In this document: positions 63,267 through 64,000 of the stretch, piece after piece
Layout: each line of letters opens with the position of its first letter
How positions within the stretch are numbered: the stretch's first letter is position 1
Assembly (NCBI RefSeq): GCF_019925205.1
Contig: NC_083565.1
Span: 19,062,241-19,126,240 of the forward strand
DNA length: 64,000 bases
From: Metopolophium dirhodum
Taxonomy: Eukaryota > Arthropoda > Insecta > Hemiptera > Aphididae
Reading direction: 5' to 3'
Notes under the pieces: generated by a model
The model's input: the letters and a program-made list of their open reading frames with translations, nothing else
Told to the model about the DNA's origin: nothing
Databases searched by the model: none
Program-made: the position numbers and the translations under genes

Positions 63267-64000
63267 AAGGTGATTCGCCAAGTATGCTCAACCCTATTTT
63301 TATATTTAGTCAAATATTGATTCGAGCAATTTTTAAATATATATTAAGACCTTATATTTTTAAATGCTTAGATTTCTCATAGCATGTCCTGTGCCTACAA
63401 ACTTATTTTTTTTCAAATGAGAACTACCATTTTTACTGTAAAATATTGTTGACTACCTGATTTTTTTTTGAAAATATTTATATAAATTAGAACGAGTAGT
63501 TAGATTGAAGGTAAATACATTACCTATAATATATTATTATAAAATAGTCCTTAATAATCGTTTTACATAAAATATAAAAGATATATGTAATATTTAGTCT
63601 AGTACTTATTATTTATTATACCTGATAACGTATTTTACAAATTATAAAATGTTAAATGTTAATAAGATTAATTACTCTAATTTTTAAAATCATCATAGCC
63701 CAATCATATTTTTCTATACCTATTTTTTATTGACCTATTATCCTTAGTACAAAAAGTTAAACAACACTACTCGTTCGAATCTCAATTCAGATACCAATAT
63801 GAACATTTAAAAAAAATTTTTATGTAAAACATACATAATATGGTAAAAGGTGGTTCTCATTTAAAGTTTGTATCACTATAGCCGAACACTTCTTAAATGT
63901 TATATAGTCCTTAAGTATACTTAAGTCTATATACTTAAAAATTCCAAAAAAATCGTATTTTAAATAAACTCATTATATTTATGGATAAAATAGAGTGAGT
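63267..64000. mobile_element. Palindromic DNA element cut by the window end
   Basis: AAGGTGATTCGCCAAGTATG at about 63268 looks like a transposon terminus. Inside, AAATGAGAACTACC (about 63415) has a near reverse complement, GGTGGTTCTCATTT, at about 63848-63862. GAACGAGTAGT (about 63490) has its reverse complement ACTACTCGTTC at about 63767-63777. TACAAACTT near 63396 is mirrored by AAAGTTTGTA near 63865. The order and orientation show two long degraded inverted arms around a centre near 63630. The right terminus should lie just beyond 64000. No gene was seen. Confidence 0.55.

Noticed and set aside
1..64000. CRISPR arrays, bacterial operons, rRNA
   Set aside because: Looked for direct-repeat and spacer patterns, Shine-Dalgarno-led gene strings and conserved rRNA words; none was seen.

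Overview
The window looks like insect nuclear DNA, most probably from an aphid (Aphididae). This is inferred from strong AT richness, a very frequent TAGGTACCTA-type word, CpG-containing patches set in AT-rich sequence, and many decayed class II transposon ends of insect type. No operon structure, bacterial gene or viral gene was seen. Almost all the longer open frames are side effects of CpG-rich or AT-rich composition and are not listed as genes.

Positions 1-43,100 alternate between AT-rich stretches and about fifteen CpG-rich patches of 0.3-0.9 kb. The patches lie near 0-0.35, 0.65-1.3, 7.6-8.1, 9.0-9.5, 10.6-11.3, 13.2-14.05, 14.6-15.25, 17.9-18.3, 19.4-20.55, 21.5-22.4, 26.6-27.05, 28.9-29.3, 34.0-34.9, 36.2-36.9, 40.3-41.0 and 41.5-43.0 kb. 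They lack convincing exons and look like a regulatory landscape or promoter-like islands. The only host exon I would propose is a 98-bp first coding exon on the minus strand (42,135-42,232). It sits just downstream of the last and strongest CpG island (42.3-43.0 kb). Its gene would continue leftwards through very large introns.

The most notable object is a complete 3.2-kb foldback-type DNA transposon at 29,764-32,964, flanked by a perfect 9-bp target duplication. Each terminal inverted repeat is an array of about 164-bp tandem units, and each unit junction carries a 14-bp palindrome that echoes the element's terminus. Between the arms is no visible transposase. Instead there is an intact three-exon gene encoding a 182-residue protein with a zinc-ribbon-like CxxC and the C-terminal His/Asp box of a ubiquitin-specific protease, but without the catalytic Cys box. 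It reads as a gene-carrying, probably non-autonomous foldback element of MULE/FB type.

From about 43.1 kb to the end the composition changes to a uniformly AT-rich, CpG-island-free desert. Its recognisable contents are non-autonomous DNA transposons: a TA-flanked 767-bp element, a 164-bp hAT-like MITE with an exact 8-bp duplication, an 847-bp hAT-like element, a pogo-like remnant and a palindromic element cut by the window end. Simple repeats and frequent copies of the palindrome AGGTACCT also occur there.
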